DNA of 37,526 nt from an uncultured Clostridium sp. (GTDB lineage Bacteria > Bacillota > Clostridia > TANB77 > CAG-508): NCBI GenBank assembly GCA_946497695.1, contig CAMMLJ010000018.1, forward strand, positions 1 to 37,526. Direction: 5' to 3'. Numbering within the stretch: position 1 is the first letter of the stretch; every line of letters starts with the position of its first letter. The position numbers and the translations under genes were made by a program. The notes below the pieces were generated by a model that was given only the letters and a program-made list of their open reading frames with translations, ran no database searches and had not been told where the DNA came from. This document shows, in pieces, positions 19,318 to 27,398 of the stretch.

Positions 19318-19728
19318 ATGAATAAAATAATAAAAAAAGTACTATCTTGTTGCTTTATAATTTTATTTTTTGTCATAAGTGGTCAATTTGTATATGCAGA
19401 TTCTGTTAATCAATTAGAAGCACAAGGAGCAGGGCAATTAGTTCAAATAAAAGAAAACTCAGAAAAAAAATTAGAAGATTACAAAGAAGAATATGGCTCT
19501 GATGCATATGGTATTGCGGCATATATTCTAAATGCAGTAAGAATATATAGTATACCAGTATGCTTTGTAGGAATAGCAATAGGAGGAATTTATCAAGTAA
19601 TAGGTATCCGTAAGCTTGATGAAAGAGATAGAGGCTTTGGAATTATGATAGGATGTATAACTGTTTTAGTAATAACACAACTATTACCACTTATATTTGC
19701 TATAGTTGTAAAAGGTTGGAGGGGTTAA
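19318..19728 (+). CDS. Small membrane protein with signal peptide, VirB2/TrbC-like architecture
   Basis: A 136-residue protein. It has a signal peptide (1-27, ending FVYA), a short charged extracellular stretch (28-63), a hydrophobic segment (about 68-96), a charged turn RKLDERDRGFG (98-108) and a second hydrophobic segment (109-131). Two membrane helices after a signal peptide resemble VirB2/TrbC-type subunits, but I see no diagnostic motif and keep this as a shape comparison only. It ends 3 nt before the CpaE-like gene, so the two are surely co-expressed. The ribosome site is AAAGGGG. Confidence 0.7.
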   Translation: MNKIIKKVLSCCFIILFFVISGQFVYADSVNQLEAQGAGQLVQIKENSEKKLEDYKEEYGSDAYGIAAYILNAVRIYSIPVCFVGIAIGGIYQVIGIRKLDERDRGFGIMIGCITVLVITQLLPLIFAIVVKGWRG

Positions 19729-19731
19729 CGA

Positions 19732-22068
19732 ATGAAAATATTATTTGCTGTAAATAATGAAAAAATATCAAAAACTATTGTAAAAAAATATCAAAGTGAT
19801 TACAAAGAAATAATATCATACAAAAATGTATATTATTTTAATGCTATATTAAAAGAATTACAAAAGGATAATACTTATGATAGGATTATAATAAGTGAAG
19901 ATTTAGAGCCTTTTACAAATAATAATTATGAACAAATAGATAAATTTATTTTCGATAGATTAGATAATATTAGTGATGAAGCTACAAATTCAACAAGAGC
20001 TGATACTCCAATAATATTAATATGTACAGATAGACGTACAAAATCTGATGATATATTAGTAAAATTGTTTAGTATAGGTGTGTATAATGCACTTATTGGA
20101 ACAGACAGAAATATAGATGAAATTTGTAAATTAATAAAAGTTCCAAGAACTAAAAAAGAAGCAAAAATATATTATAAAATTGATGCAGAAGAAGTAACAT
20201 ATCAATCAGAAAATGAAAATGATGTAAGCGAGTCAGAAATTCAAAGTATTTTAGCTCATTATAAAAAAATTGGTAGAGACGAGCAAAAATGTGTAGATAG
20301 TTTTGATTCAATAGCACAACAATATACAGATGTACAATTAAAAGTTATTGCAAGTTTTCTTCCTTTAAATGTAAAAGCAATATTAGAAGAAAAATCACCT
20401 AAATATCAACAGATAATGTCTTTAATGGGAGATAAAAGAAGTTCATCAGGAGCAAATAAAAATAGTAATAATAAAGATGAAAAAGGTTTAAAAATTGGTT
20501 TTATAGAATCAGCAAATGGAAAAAGAAACCTTGGAAGACCTGTAATTATACCGTCAGCAGTTAATACAAATAAAGTAAAGAAAATGTCAACAAAAACTGT
20601 TACTTCTTCAGGAGTAAATATACCAGAACCAGAGATGATTTCTAATGTTGTTAGCCAAAATACTATAGAATCCGAAGAAGAAATAAAACCAAAAAGAAGG
20701 GGCAGACCACCAAAAAAGAAAGTAGAAGAAGAAATTACCAATGTGGAAGTTGACAACAAACCAAAAAGAAGAGGAAGACCACCAAAGAAGAAAGTAGAAT
20801 CAAATACAATACCAGGATTTGATGATGATGATTTACAAGTAAATACAATGCCAGGATTTGATGATGACGATTCACAACCAAATACAATGCTAAGTTTTGA
20901 TGATGACGATTCACAAGTAAATACAATGCCAGGATTTGATGATGATGATCTACAAGTAAATACGATGTCAGGTTTTGATGACGATGATTCACAATCAAAT
21001 ACAATGCCAGGTTTTGATGATGATATACAGACAAATACAATTTCAAATTCGGGTAATAATACAAATAGTATAGATAATAACGGATATGTACCATTTGACT
21101 TTAATTCATCAAATGGCAGATCAACAGAATATAATAACCAAACTAAATTAGCAAATACTAGAAAAACATATACAACAGATTCAATAAATGCATTATTAAC
21201 AAGAGAAAAGAAGATTGTAACATTTGTTGGAACAAGTAAAAACGGAACTTCATTCCTAGTAAATAATCTTGCACTTAGCTTGTCTAAAAAAGGTATTGAT
21301 GTAGCTATATTAGATGCAACAAGAAATAGAAATGCATACTATATATATACAGAAAACGAAGAAGAACTAAGACAAATTGCAGAAAAAAGTATTCCAAATT
21401 TAATTAATGGAGTTGCAGCAGGTTTAAAAGTAGATAAGAATTTAACAGTATATACAGCATTACCAGATGATGAAGTGCCAATGGAACGATATGAAGAAAT
21501 ATTATCGACATTAGTAAAAAATCATTCATTAATATTAATAGATTGTGATTTCGAAACAGATTTTGGATATTTTGCTGCATCACAAGAAATATATTTAGTA
21601 CAAAGTATGGATATATTAACTATTCAACCACTTACAGCATTCTTTAGAGATTTACAAAGTAAAAACATTTATCAACCAGAAAATTTAAGAATAGTTATAA
21701 ACAAAGAATTACCTGTTAAAACTTTAACTGTAAAAAATATTATAGGAGGATTATCTTTCTATAATGATCCATCAATGTCATTTATGAGAGAATTATTTAA
21801 TAGGGAAACTGCTAAATATTGTATAATTCCATTTGAAATTGCAACATATTCAAAATATTTAGAGGGATTAGTTAATTGTAAAATTTCTTTAAATGGATAT
21901 TCAAAGGAATTTATGCAAGCTTTAAGAACATTAGAAAACATGGTATATCCATTAATGGAACCAACACCTGCTTCAAATAGAGGTGCTAAAAGCAATAACA
22001 ATTATGAAAGAACTAGATTTTCAAATGAAATGAATGATACATTAAATCAAATGAAGAAAAATTTTTAG
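19732..22068 (+). CDS. CpaE/TadZ-like protein with AT-hooks and acidic tandem repeats
   Basis: A 778-residue multi-part protein. Residues 1-135 look like an atypical receiver domain (MKILFAVNNEK, YDRIIISEDLEP, DTPIILICTD, GVYNALIG). Two nearly identical AT-hook cores KPKRRGRPPKKKVE lie at 319-332 and 343-356. Residues 358-434 hold six acidic 13-residue repeats (NTMPGFDDDDSQP type). Residues about 492-740 are MinD/ParA-like: IVTFVGTSKNGTSFLVNNLA, VAILDATRNRN and LILIDCDFETDFGYF. The P-loop lacks the lysine before Thr/Ser (GTSKNGTS). Receiver-like plus atypical ParA domains are the plan of CpaE/TadZ polar localisation proteins, but no Tad pilus genes are present. A role in positioning or DNA tethering is inferred. 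Confidence 0.75.
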   Translation: MKILFAVNNEKISKTIVKKYQSDYKEIISYKNVYYFNAILKELQKDNTYDRIIISEDLEPFTNNNYEQIDKFIFDRLDNISDEATNSTRADTPIILICTDRRTKSDDILVKLFSIGVYNALIGTDRNIDEICKLIKVPRTKKEAKIYYKIDAEEVTYQSENENDVSESEIQSILAHYKKIGRDEQKCVDSFDSIAQQYTDVQLKVIASFLPLNVKAILEEKSPKYQQIMSLMGDKRSSSGANKNSNNKDEKGLKIGFIESANGKRNLGRPVIIPSAVNTNKVKKMSTKTVTSSGVNIPEPEMISNVVSQNTIESEEEIKPKRRGRPPKKKVEEEITNVEVDNKPKRRGRPPKKKVESNTIPGFDDDDLQVNTMPGFDDDDSQPNTMLSFDDDDSQVNTMPGFDDDDLQVNTMSGFDDDDSQSNTMPGFDDDIQTNTISNSGNNTNSIDNNGYVPFDFNSSNGRSTEYNNQTKLANTRKTYTTDSINALLTREKKIVTFVGTSKNGTSFLVNNLALSLSKKGIDVAILDATRNRNAYYIYTENEEELRQIAEKSIPNLINGVAAGLKVDKNLTVYTALPDDEVPMERYEEILSTLVKNHSLILIDCDFETDFGYFAASQEIYLVQSMDILTIQPLTAFFRDLQSKNIYQPENLRIVINKELPVKTLTVKNIIGGLSFYNDPSMSFMRELFNRETAKYCIIPFEIATYSKYLEGLVNCKISLNGYSKEFMQALRTLENMVYPLMEPTPASNRGAKSNNNYERTRFSNEMNDTLNQMKKNF
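20803..21033 (+). repeat. In-frame tandem repeat, six copies of about 39 bp
   Basis: Codons 358-434 of the CpaE-like gene are six tandem units of 13 codons (the last is 12). The core is PGFDDDD, with variation mainly at the L/S-Q-V/P/S end. Synonymous differences between units show that it is not a fresh duplication throughout. Such tracts often change copy number. Confidence 0.85.
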
Positions 22069-22091
22069 AATAATATAGAGGTGAGAAAGTT

Positions 22092-23213
22092 TTGACAGTA
22101 GCAATATTAATAACTATAGTTATACTAGTTTGCATAATAATAGCGTTAATGGCATACAATATTTCTATTCATAAAAAAATAGCTAAATTTAGCAATATTA
22201 GTGAAAAGATAAATGGATTAAATGTACTACAAAATTTTATGGATACAATAGGTGAATATTCTAGTGTTGAAGAAAAAATACAAAAAATAAATGAAATTAT
22301 TTTAAACAAATATAGTATATTAAAATATTCAACAATAGTAGTATTTAATGGAGCTGAATATGAGTTAAAAGCATCAAATGTTGATGAAAAACACTGGCAG
22401 AGCTTAACTAAATTAGGTGATGAAGAAATATTTAAGGATAGTATAGCAACAGCAACACCAAAGTATATAACTGTAGAAAAGGAATCAGAAAAATTACCAT
22501 ATCAAAAAATGGAATTTGGACGAGCTAAATCAGCAATGTTCTTTCCTTTATATATAGATAATGTTTATATAGGGTATTGGTTAATTGAAAGTAGTGAAAT
22601 TCATGCTTTTGATAATATAGATACAGCTATTATAGAGGTAATTAGAGATAATATAGTTACAATTTTAAAAACTGTACAATATCAAAATACAGTAGAAAAT
22701 ACAGTAAGAAAAGATTTATTTACAGGATTAAAATCCGCAGAGTATTTGTATGGTTTAGGAAAACAAGAGATAGACAAATATACAATATCAACAGTTTGTA
22801 TGTTTAGGATTACTAACATAGAAGAGATAAATGAAAAAATAAGTAGACATTTGGGAAATAAAGTTATTACAGAGGTAAGTAAATTCTTCGAAAATAATAT
22901 ATCTAAAGAATATTTATTTGTAAGATATATGGGACCAAAATTTGTAATAGTATTTTCTGGAGTTCAATCTGAAGATGTTGCTAACTTCTTAGAAGATATT
23001 AAAGCACAAATAGAAGAAATGCAAATACGTCCAGATTTAGATGATAAGGCAATATCAAATGTTAAAAATAAGGAAAATATATATGTTAGTCCAAGATTAA
23101 ATTTTGTATTAACATCATATTATAAAGGAACCTCTATGGATGGTTTAACAAAGAAATTAGAAGAATATATTGATAATGCTGATAAATCTGAAAGTGATAT
23201 TAATTATATTTAA
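22092..23213 (+). CDS. Membrane-anchored GAF protein with degenerate GGDEF domain
   Basis: A 373-residue protein with an N-terminal membrane anchor (3-22), a coiled linker, a GAF-like sensor domain (about 45-190; AMFFPLYIDNVYIGYWLIES) and a GGDEF-fold domain from about 205 that opens with RKDLFTGLKSAEYLY. The catalytic motif is MGPKF (280-284) instead of GG[DE]EF, so it should not make cyclic di-GMP; a binding or scaffold role is more likely. It starts with TTG at 22092 behind a GAGGTGAG site, 23 nt after the CpaE-like gene, and is followed 15 nt later by ireB. Confidence 0.82.
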   Translation: MTVAILITIVILVCIIIALMAYNISIHKKIAKFSNISEKINGLNVLQNFMDTIGEYSSVEEKIQKINEIILNKYSILKYSTIVVFNGAEYELKASNVDEKHWQSLTKLGDEEIFKDSIATATPKYITVEKESEKLPYQKMEFGRAKSAMFFPLYIDNVYIGYWLIESSEIHAFDNIDTAIIEVIRDNIVTILKTVQYQNTVENTVRKDLFTGLKSAEYLYGLGKQEIDKYTISTVCMFRITNIEEINEKISRHLGNKVITEVSKFFENNISKEYLFVRYMGPKFVIVFSGVQSEDVANFLEDIKAQIEEMQIRPDLDDKAISNVKNKENIYVSPRLNFVLTSYYKGTSMDGLTKKLEEYIDNADKSESDINYI

Positions 23214-23228
23214 TGGGAGGAATGTAAC

Positions 23229-23489
23229 ATGGGAAATTTTGATAAGACAATGAGCTTCAAAGTAGAAAGAGACGAAAACCTTAAAGTAAAAGAAATTTTA
23301 AAAGAGGTTTACGATGCCTTAGTAGAGAAGGGATATAATCCAATAAATCAAATAGTTGGATATATTCTTTCAGGAGATCCAACATATATAACAAGTTATA
23401 ATGATGCAAGAAATAAAATAAGACTTATAGAACGTGATGAATTACTTGAGAAAATGGTAAAAAATTATATAGGATTAGAAGATAAATAG
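23229..23489 (+). CDS. ireB: IreB family regulatory phosphoprotein (UPF0297)
   Basis: A small cytosolic protein of 86 residues. In enterococci IreB is phosphorylated on N-terminal threonines by the PASTA kinase IreK and affects cephalosporin resistance. The FDKTMSFKV start with T7, EVYDALVEKGYNPINQIVGY, LSGDPTYITSYNDARN and the ERDELLEKMVKNYI tail are the family signature. It is followed by ruvX with 1 nt between genes, the common Bacillota order ireB-ruvX-DUF1292, although alaS is not upstream here. The ribosome site is GGGAGGAA. Confidence 0.95.
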   Translation: MGNFDKTMSFKVERDENLKVKEILKEVYDALVEKGYNPINQIVGYILSGDPTYITSYNDARNKIRLIERDELLEKMVKNYIGLEDK

Positions 23490-23490
23490 T

Positions 23491-23913
23491 ATGAGGATAT
23501 TAGGAATTGATTATGGAGATGTAAGAACTGGAGTTGCTATAACAGATCCATTAGGCATTACAGCCCAAGGGCTAAAAACTATAAACAATCAAAACAGTGA
23601 TAGGATTTTATTAAGAGAACTTGAAGAAATAGTAACAGAATATAATGTAGAGAAAATAGTAATAGGAATGCCATTAAATTTAAAAGGAGAGAAAACTGTA
23701 CGAGCAGAGAAAACAGAAAAATTTATTCATAAATTAAAATGTAAATTTGGAAAAATGCCTATCGAAGTAATAGATGAAAGGTTAACAACAGTTCAAGCTC
23801 ATAAAACAATGAACTTTTTGGACGTGAATAAAAAAAATAAAAAAAATATTGTAGATACTATAGCAGCTGTGTATATTTTAGAAACATATCTTGGAAAAGA
23901 AGAGAAAAAATAG
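23491..23913 (+). CDS. ruvX: Putative pre-16S rRNA nuclease / Holliday junction resolvase-like RuvX (YqgF)
   Basis: An RNase H-fold nuclease of the YqgF family, 140 residues, implicated in 16S rRNA 5'-end maturation. Motifs are GIDYGDVRTGVAITDP (5-20, with D7), VIGMPLNLKGEKTVRAE (57-73), IDERLTTVQA (94-103, with E96) and VDTIAAVYILETYL (121-134, with D122). It starts 1 nt after the ireB stop with no clear ribosome site of its own, indicating coupled translation. Confidence 0.95.
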   Translation: MRILGIDYGDVRTGVAITDPLGITAQGLKTINNQNSDRILLRELEEIVTEYNVEKIVIGMPLNLKGEKTVRAEKTEKFIHKLKCKFGKMPIEVIDERLTTVQAHKTMNFLDVNKKNKKNIVDTIAAVYILETYLGKEEKK

Positions 23914-23942
23914 TTGCAAAAATTACAAAAATAGTATATGAT
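23914..23942 (+). promoter_or_regulatory. Promoter of the DUF1292 gene
   Basis: TTGCAA (23914-23919), 17-nt spacer and TATGAT (23937-23942), starting right after the ruvX stop. Confidence 0.55.
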
Positions 23943-23989
23943 ATGTAAAACTTGAAATAATAATATTAAGATATCGAAAGGAGAATAAT

Positions 23990-24304
23990 ATGAGTGAAGA
24001 TATCAATACACCAAACAACGGTGAAGAATTAGATAATATAATAATTTTAAATGACGAAAATGGAAATGAAGTAAAATTCGAATTTTTAGATTTAATGGAA
24101 TATGAAGGCGAAGAATATATAATATTATTACCAACAGAAGAAGGCGAAGATAATGACGAAGTTGTTATCTTAAAAGTAGAAGATGTAGAAGATGATCCAG
24201 ATATGGAAACTTATGTTAGCATAGACGATGAAGATACTTTAAATGCAGTATTCGAAATGTTTAAAGAAAAATTTAAAGACGAATTTAACTTTATAGATGA
24301 ATAA
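23990..24304 (+). CDS. DUF1292 domain-containing protein
   Basis: A 104-residue, very acidic cytosolic protein of the YrzB/DUF1292 family. The family core is visible: IILNDENGNEVKFEFLDLME, EGEEYIILLPTEEGEDNDEV and VILKVEDVEDD, followed by the VFEMFKEKFKDEF end. Its function is unknown; it commonly follows ireB and ruvX, as here. The ribosome site is AAAGGAG. Confidence 0.93.
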   Translation: MSEDINTPNNGEELDNIIILNDENGNEVKFEFLDLMEYEGEEYIILLPTEEGEDNDEVVILKVEDVEDDPDMETYVSIDDEDTLNAVFEMFKEKFKDEFNFIDE

Positions 24305-24314
24305 TAAATACAAT
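24285..24314 (+). promoter_or_regulatory. Candidate promoter of the valS T-box transcript
   Basis: TTAACT (24285-24290), 18-nt spacer and TACAAT (24309-24314). The -35 lies inside the 3' end of the DUF1292 gene, and transcription would begin near 24321, where the T-box leader starts. Confidence 0.4.
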
Positions 24315-24320
24315 AAAAAA

Positions 24321-24537
24321 GAGGAGTAATTATATTGTAGTATTTAGAGAATAAAGGTTAGTAGCTGAAAGCCTTTTATACGAAGATATAACGAAGGTAG
24401 CTTTTTTGGTAGATATAGTGAACTAATAATAAGTATATCCGGGTTGGCTCCGTTAAAAGCTATAATGAGTATTATTAAAATATTAAGGTGGTACCGTAAG
24501 AGTAATCTTGCCCTTAAAGGCAGGCTTACTCTTTTTT
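24321..24537 (+). promoter_or_regulatory. T-box riboswitch upstream of valS
   Basis: A T-box leader senses uncharged tRNA and switches between antiterminator and terminator. The T-box core AAGGTGGTACCG is at 24485-24496; its TGGT bulge would pair with ACCA, fitting a tRNA with discriminator A. Stem I is suggested by GGTTAGTAGCTGAAAGCC at 24356-24373. The terminator stem at 24499-24532 (AGAGTAA/TTACTCT plus CTTGCC/GGCAGG) is followed by T6. A GTA at 24397-24399 could be the valine specifier, but I have not proved the specifier loop. It fills most of the 316-nt gap before valS. Confidence 0.9.
24499..24537 (+). terminator. T-box-controlled terminator of valS
   Basis: A two-part stem, AGAGTAA with TTACTCT and CTTGCC with GGCAGG around CTTAAA, runs into a T6 tract. 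Its 5' side is next to the T-box core, as required for mutually exclusive folding. Confidence 0.85.
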
Positions 24538-24541
24538 ATTT

Positions 24542-24576
24542 ATTTGAACTTTAGGGACGGGGCTAAAAGTTCAAAT
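24542..24576. repeat. Palindromic hairpin with GGGACG loop, copy 2
   Basis: Arms ATTTGAACTTTA and TAAAAGTTCAAAT (one bulged A) flank the loop GGGACGGGGC. It lies between the T-box terminator and valS. It shares TTTA-GGGACG at the arm-loop junction with the element at 8629-8661, but the outer arms differ. Confidence 0.55.
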
Positions 24577-24620
24577 AATTTACATAAATTATGGAACAAA
24601 ATAAATAAGGAGGAATATTT

Positions 24621-27308
24621 ATGAATTATAATCACAAATTAAACGATAAGTATAATCCAAAAGACTTCGAAGAAAAGATTTATAAAGAAACAGAAGAAAA
24701 AGGTTACTTTAAACCAAATATGGATAAAAGTAAAGAAGCTTATTGCATTATGATGCCTCCCCCAAATGTAACTGGAAAGCTACATATGGGGCATGCATTA
24801 GATGGAACAATACAAGATATTTTAATTCGTTTTAAAAGAATGCAAGGATATAATGCTTTATGGCTTCCTGGATCTGACCATGCTTCTATTTCTACAGAGA
24901 TGAAGGTAGTTCAAAAATTAAAAGCAGAAGGTAAAACAAAACATCAAATAGGTAGAGAAGAATTCTTAAAAGAAACTTGGGATTGGACACATTTATATGG
25001 TGGAACAATACAAGAACAACAAAAGAAATTAGGATGTTCTTGTGATTGGGATAGACGTAGATTCACATTAGATGAAGGACTTTCTGAAGCAGTTAAAGAG
25101 CAATTTGTTAGATTGTACGAAAAAGGTCTAATTTATAAAGGCAAAAGAATGGTTAATTGGTGTCCAAATTGCAATACTACAATTTCAGATGTAGAAGTTG
25201 AATATCATGAAGAGAATACTCATTTATGGCATATCAGATATAAAGTTAAAGATGAAGATAAATATATAATTGTTGCAACAACAAGACCAGAAACTATGCT
25301 TGGTGATACAGCAGTTGCTGTTCATCCAGATGATGAAAGATATAAAGACTTACTTGGAAAAACATGTATATTACCAATTATGAATAAAGAAATTCCAATT
25401 ATTGCAGATAGATTTGTAGAGACAGAATTTGGTACAGGTGCTGTTAAAATAACACCTGCACATGATATGAATGACTATCAAGCAGGTTTAAGACATAATC
25501 TAGAGATAATAGAAGTATTTGATGAGAACTTTAAAATGGGAGACTTAGTTCCAGAATATAAAGGAATGGATTTACTAGAAGCAAGAGAAAAAATTGTAGA
25601 AAAACTAGAAGAATTAGGAGCTTTAGTAAAGGTTGAAGATTTAACACATAATGTAGGAAAATGTGAAAGATGTAAAACAACAATAGAACCAAAAATTTCT
25701 GATCAATGGTTTGTTAAGATGGATGAATTAGCAAAACCAGCAATTAAAGCAGTTGAAAATGGAGATATAAAATTTATTCCTAAGAAATACGAGAAAATGT
25801 ATTTTAATTGGATGAATAATATACAAGATTGGTGTATTTCTAGACAATTATGGTGGGGACACAGAATTCCAGCTTATTATTGTGATGATTGTGGACATAT
25901 AACTGTTTCAAGAGATGAAGTAATAGAATGTGAAAAATGTAAATCAAAAAATATTCATCAAGATGAAGACACATTAGATACATGGTTTAGTTCAGCATTA
26001 TGGCCATTTTCTACATTAGGTTGGCCAAATACAGAAAGTGAAGATTATAAAACATTCTTCCCAACAAATGTATTAGTTACAGCATATGATATTATAACTT
26101 TCTGGGTATCAAGAATGATAGTATCTAGCTTGGAACTAACAAAAGAAAATCCATTTAAAGATGTTTTAATTCATGGTATTGTAAGAGATAGCCAAGGAAG
26201 AAAAATGTCTAAAACACTTGGAAATGGTGTTGACCCATTAGAAGTTATAGATGAATATGGGGCAGATGCTTTAAGATTTTCTGTACTTTCTGGAACAACA
26301 ATGGGTAATGATATTAGATATATGCCAGAAAAATTAGATCAAGCATCAAATTTTGCGAACAAAATTTGGAATGCTGCTAAATTTATAACTAATTCATTAG
26401 AGCCAGATGAAAAAATAGTTGAATTCTATAATAAAGTATACAATGCAGATAAAAAAGAATTCAATGGAGAGATGCTGAGACTAGAAGATAAATGGATTTT
26501 GAATAAATTAAATACATTAATAAAAGATATTACAAAATTAATTGAAGACTATGATTTAGGTATTGCACTAGATAAAATATATAATTTTATTTGGAATGAA
26601 TTCTGTGATTGGTATATAGAAATTTGTAAAACTAGAATTTATAGTGAAGACTCAGATGAAAGAGTTACAGTGGATTTTGTATTAGATTATGTATTAAGAA
26701 ATTCGTTTAAATTATTACATCCATTTATGCCATTTGTTACATCAGAAGTATATTCTAAATTAGTTCACTATGATGATATAGATATTATGATGTCAAACTG
26801 GCCAGAGTATAGAGAAATGCCACAATTTGAAAAAGAAGAAGAAATCATAGAGAAATTTAAAGATATAATTGTGGATATACGTAATACAAGAGCTAATATG
26901 AATGTTCATCCAAGTAAAAAGACTACATTAATATTTGTAACAAATGAATATAAGACATCTATAGAAGAATCTGATGAATTCTTAAAGAAATTAGGATTTG
27001 CAACAGATATTAAAGTTCAAGAAAATAAAGAAGGAATTCCAGAAAATGCAATAGCAATTTTAAAAGATGGAATAGAATTATATATTCCTTTTGATGAATT
27101 AGTTGACATCAAAGAAGAAATAGAAAGATTAGAAACAGAAATAACAAAACTAGAGTCAGAAGTTGCAAGATGTAATAAAATGCTTTCTAATCCAGGTTTT
27201 GTTAACAAAGCACCAGAAGCAAAAGTAAATGAGGAAAAAGAAAAACTAGCAAAATATGAAGAAATGTTAAATGCTTCTAAAGAAAGACTAGCAAATTTAA
27301 AGAAATAA
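24621..27308 (+). CDS. valS: Valyl-tRNA synthetase
   Basis: Charges tRNA-Val with valine and edits mischarged threonine. The 895-residue class I enzyme is complete. It shows PPPNVTGKLHMGHALDGT (46-63) carrying the HxGH signature at 55-58, KMSKT at 528-532, CP1 editing region motif TTRPETMLGDTAVAVHP, DQWFVKM and WCISRQLWWGHRIPAY, then the anticodon-binding domain and a C-terminal coiled coil (about 825-895). Two CxxC pairs (WCPNC and CERC types) suggest zinc-like knuckles. The ATG has an AAGGAGG site. It is controlled by the T-box leader. Confidence 0.97.
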   Translation: MNYNHKLNDKYNPKDFEEKIYKETEEKGYFKPNMDKSKEAYCIMMPPPNVTGKLHMGHALDGTIQDILIRFKRMQGYNALWLPGSDHASISTEMKVVQKLKAEGKTKHQIGREEFLKETWDWTHLYGGTIQEQQKKLGCSCDWDRRRFTLDEGLSEAVKEQFVRLYEKGLIYKGKRMVNWCPNCNTTISDVEVEYHEENTHLWHIRYKVKDEDKYIIVATTRPETMLGDTAVAVHPDDERYKDLLGKTCILPIMNKEIPIIADRFVETEFGTGAVKITPAHDMNDYQAGLRHNLEIIEVFDENFKMGDLVPEYKGMDLLEAREKIVEKLEELGALVKVEDLTHNVGKCERCKTTIEPKISDQWFVKMDELAKPAIKAVENGDIKFIPKKYEKMYFNWMNNIQDWCISRQLWWGHRIPAYYCDDCGHITVSRDEVIECEKCKSKNIHQDEDTLDTWFSSALWPFSTLGWPNTESEDYKTFFPTNVLVTAYDIITFWVSRMIVSSLELTKENPFKDVLIHGIVRDSQGRKMSKTLGNGVDPLEVIDEYGADALRFSVLSGTTMGNDIRYMPEKLDQASNFANKIWNAAKFITNSLEPDEKIVEFYNKVYNADKKEFNGEMLRLEDKWILNKLNTLIKDITKLIEDYDLGIALDKIYNFIWNEFCDWYIEICKTRIYSEDSDERVTVDFVLDYVLRNSFKLLHPFMPFVTSEVYSKLVHYDDIDIMMSNWPEYREMPQFEKEEEIIEKFKDIIVDIRNTRANMNVHPSKKTTLIFVTNEYKTSIEESDEFLKKLGFATDIKVQENKEGIPENAIAILKDGIELYIPFDELVDIKEEIERLETEITKLESEVARCNKMLSNPGFVNKAPEAKVNEEKEKLAKYEEMLNASKERLANLKK

Positions 27309-27315
27309 AAATAAA

Positions 27316-27359
27316 AAAGACCACACATTTGAAGTAAACACTGTAAGTGTGTGGTCTTT
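27316..27359. terminator. Terminator between convergent valS and the FAD oxidoreductase gene
   Basis: AAAGACCACACA (27316-27327) pairs perfectly over 12 bp with TGTGTGGTCTTT (27348-27359) around a 20-nt loop. The minus-strand tail is TTTTTT, the plus-strand tail only TTTAAAAA, so it is strongest for the minus-strand gene but can serve both. Confidence 0.8.
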
Positions 27360-27398
27360 AAAAATTATATCGCCAATGTATAGCCAACCAAACGAAAT

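Noticed and set aside
20803..21033. Regular 39-bp repeats as a possible CRISPR array
   Set aside because: The units are contiguous without unique spacers and keep an open reading frame, so they are a protein repeat.
20735..21094. A 119-codon minus-strand frame rich in His, Tyr and Leu
   Set aside because: It is the antisense shadow of the acidic repeat tract in the CpaE-like gene; its regularity comes from the 39-bp repeats and it has no ribosome site.
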